Of a stretch of 64,000 nt of DNA, positions 63,916 to 64,000 are shown in pieces. The notes under the pieces were generated by a model. It saw only the letters and a list, made by a program, of their open reading frames with translations, searched no databases and was not told the origin of the DNA. The DNA comes from Mycobacterium sp. DL99 (GTDB taxonomy: Bacteria > Actinomycetota > Actinomycetes > Mycobacteriales > Mycobacteriaceae), in the NCBI RefSeq assembly GCF_004762045.1, contig NZ_SJOM01000007.1:3709008-3773007 (forward strand), in the 5' to 3' direction. The position numbers were made by a program, and so were the translations under genes. The number at the start of each line of letters is the position of its first letter. Within the stretch, counting starts at the first letter, position 1.

Positions 63916-63931
63916 TAGAATGAACCCCGTG
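63916..63931 (+). promoter_or_regulatory. Leaderless promoter of cobG
   Basis: TAGAAT at 63916-63921, then 7 nt, then GTG 63929. This is the consensus mycobacterial leaderless layout; the in-frame ATG at 63920 overlaps the hexamer and is therefore an unlikely start. Confidence 0.6.
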
Positions 63932-64000
63932 GCCCGAACCCGCGACCAGGACGCCTGCCCCGGCGCATTGACGGTGCACCAGGCCGCCGACGGCGCCCTG
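63929..64000 (+). CDS. cobG: CobG, precorrin-3B synthase, 5' part only
   Basis: Only 24 codons are in the window. They read VARTRDQDACPGALTVHQAA then DGAL, which matches the N-terminus of actinobacterial CobG, the Fe-S enzyme that makes precorrin-3B in aerobic B12 synthesis. In M. tuberculosis cobG (Rv2064) also lies near cobN (Rv2062c). The remaining ~95% lies beyond the right edge, so the call rests on the N-terminal motif and context. Confidence 0.7.
   Translation, partial: MARTRDQDACPGALTVHQAADGAL

Overview
This is high-GC actinobacterial chromosome, almost certainly from a fast-growing, non-tuberculous Mycobacterium (Mycolicibacterium type). The evidence is the set and order of housekeeping genes: polA, rpsA, coaE with a C-terminal GrpB-like domain, a DUF402 gene, uvrB and an MFS pump, then rbpA, ppm1, lnt, fxsA, an Rv2061c-like gene, cobN, and cobG at the right edge. 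Ppm1 and Lnt are separate genes, as in M. smegmatis and unlike the fused M. tuberculosis protein. Many genes have a TANNNT hexamer 6-8 nt before a GTG or ATG with no Shine-Dalgarno sequence, which is the mycobacterial leaderless pattern. No rRNA, tRNA, CRISPR array, insertion sequence or phage gene was seen.

Layout. 1-5.3 kb: the edge of a DUF899 gene, an MFS pump, a DUF418 membrane protein and a histidine kinase/response regulator pair. 5.3-8.6 kb: uvrB, a DUF402 gene that may use an ATC start codon, and a secreted protein. 8.6-20.3 kb: amine/amino-acid catabolic island 1, with glutaminase, APC permease, FadR-type regulator, a chimeric SDR, an unrecognised Cys-rich protein, two glutamine-synthetase-like ligases, an alpha/beta hydrolase, a second SDR and a Baeyer-Villiger-type monooxygenase. 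20.3-27.9 kb: coaE, rpsA, a PrsW-like gene, a LysE-family exporter and polA. 27.9-34.7 kb: a LysR regulator opposite a flavin hydroxylase/hydrolase pair, a TetR/flavin-monooxygenase operon, and a DUF35/thiolase-fold pair. 34.6-41 kb: a kinase-like/AttH-like fusion, copper amine oxidase, carboxylesterase and a lipoprotein. 41-49.6 kb: island 2, a six-gene operon (PuuD-like hydrolase, ALDH, Fe-ADH, Baeyer-Villiger monooxygenase, GS-like ligase, APC permease) opposite a second FadR-type regulator. 49.6-64 kb: rbpA, ppm1/lnt, amidohydrolase, fxsA, cobN, a five-gene MoxR/DUF58/DUF4129 operon and the start of cobG.

The two islands look like parallel gamma-glutamylation pathways. A permease brings in an amine, a GS-like ligase joins it to glutamate, oxidoreductases process the side chain, and a hydrolase releases the product. 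Both contain a Baeyer-Villiger-type flavoprotein, whereas the E. coli Puu pathway uses the oxidase PuuB. Each island has its own 17-bp operator of the same 6-5-6 geometry: GGTCTA-N5-TNGACC (three copies in island 1) and GGTATG-N5-CATACC (one copy in island 2). The operators, the chimeric SDR and the unrecognised Cys-rich protein are the most unusual content in the window.
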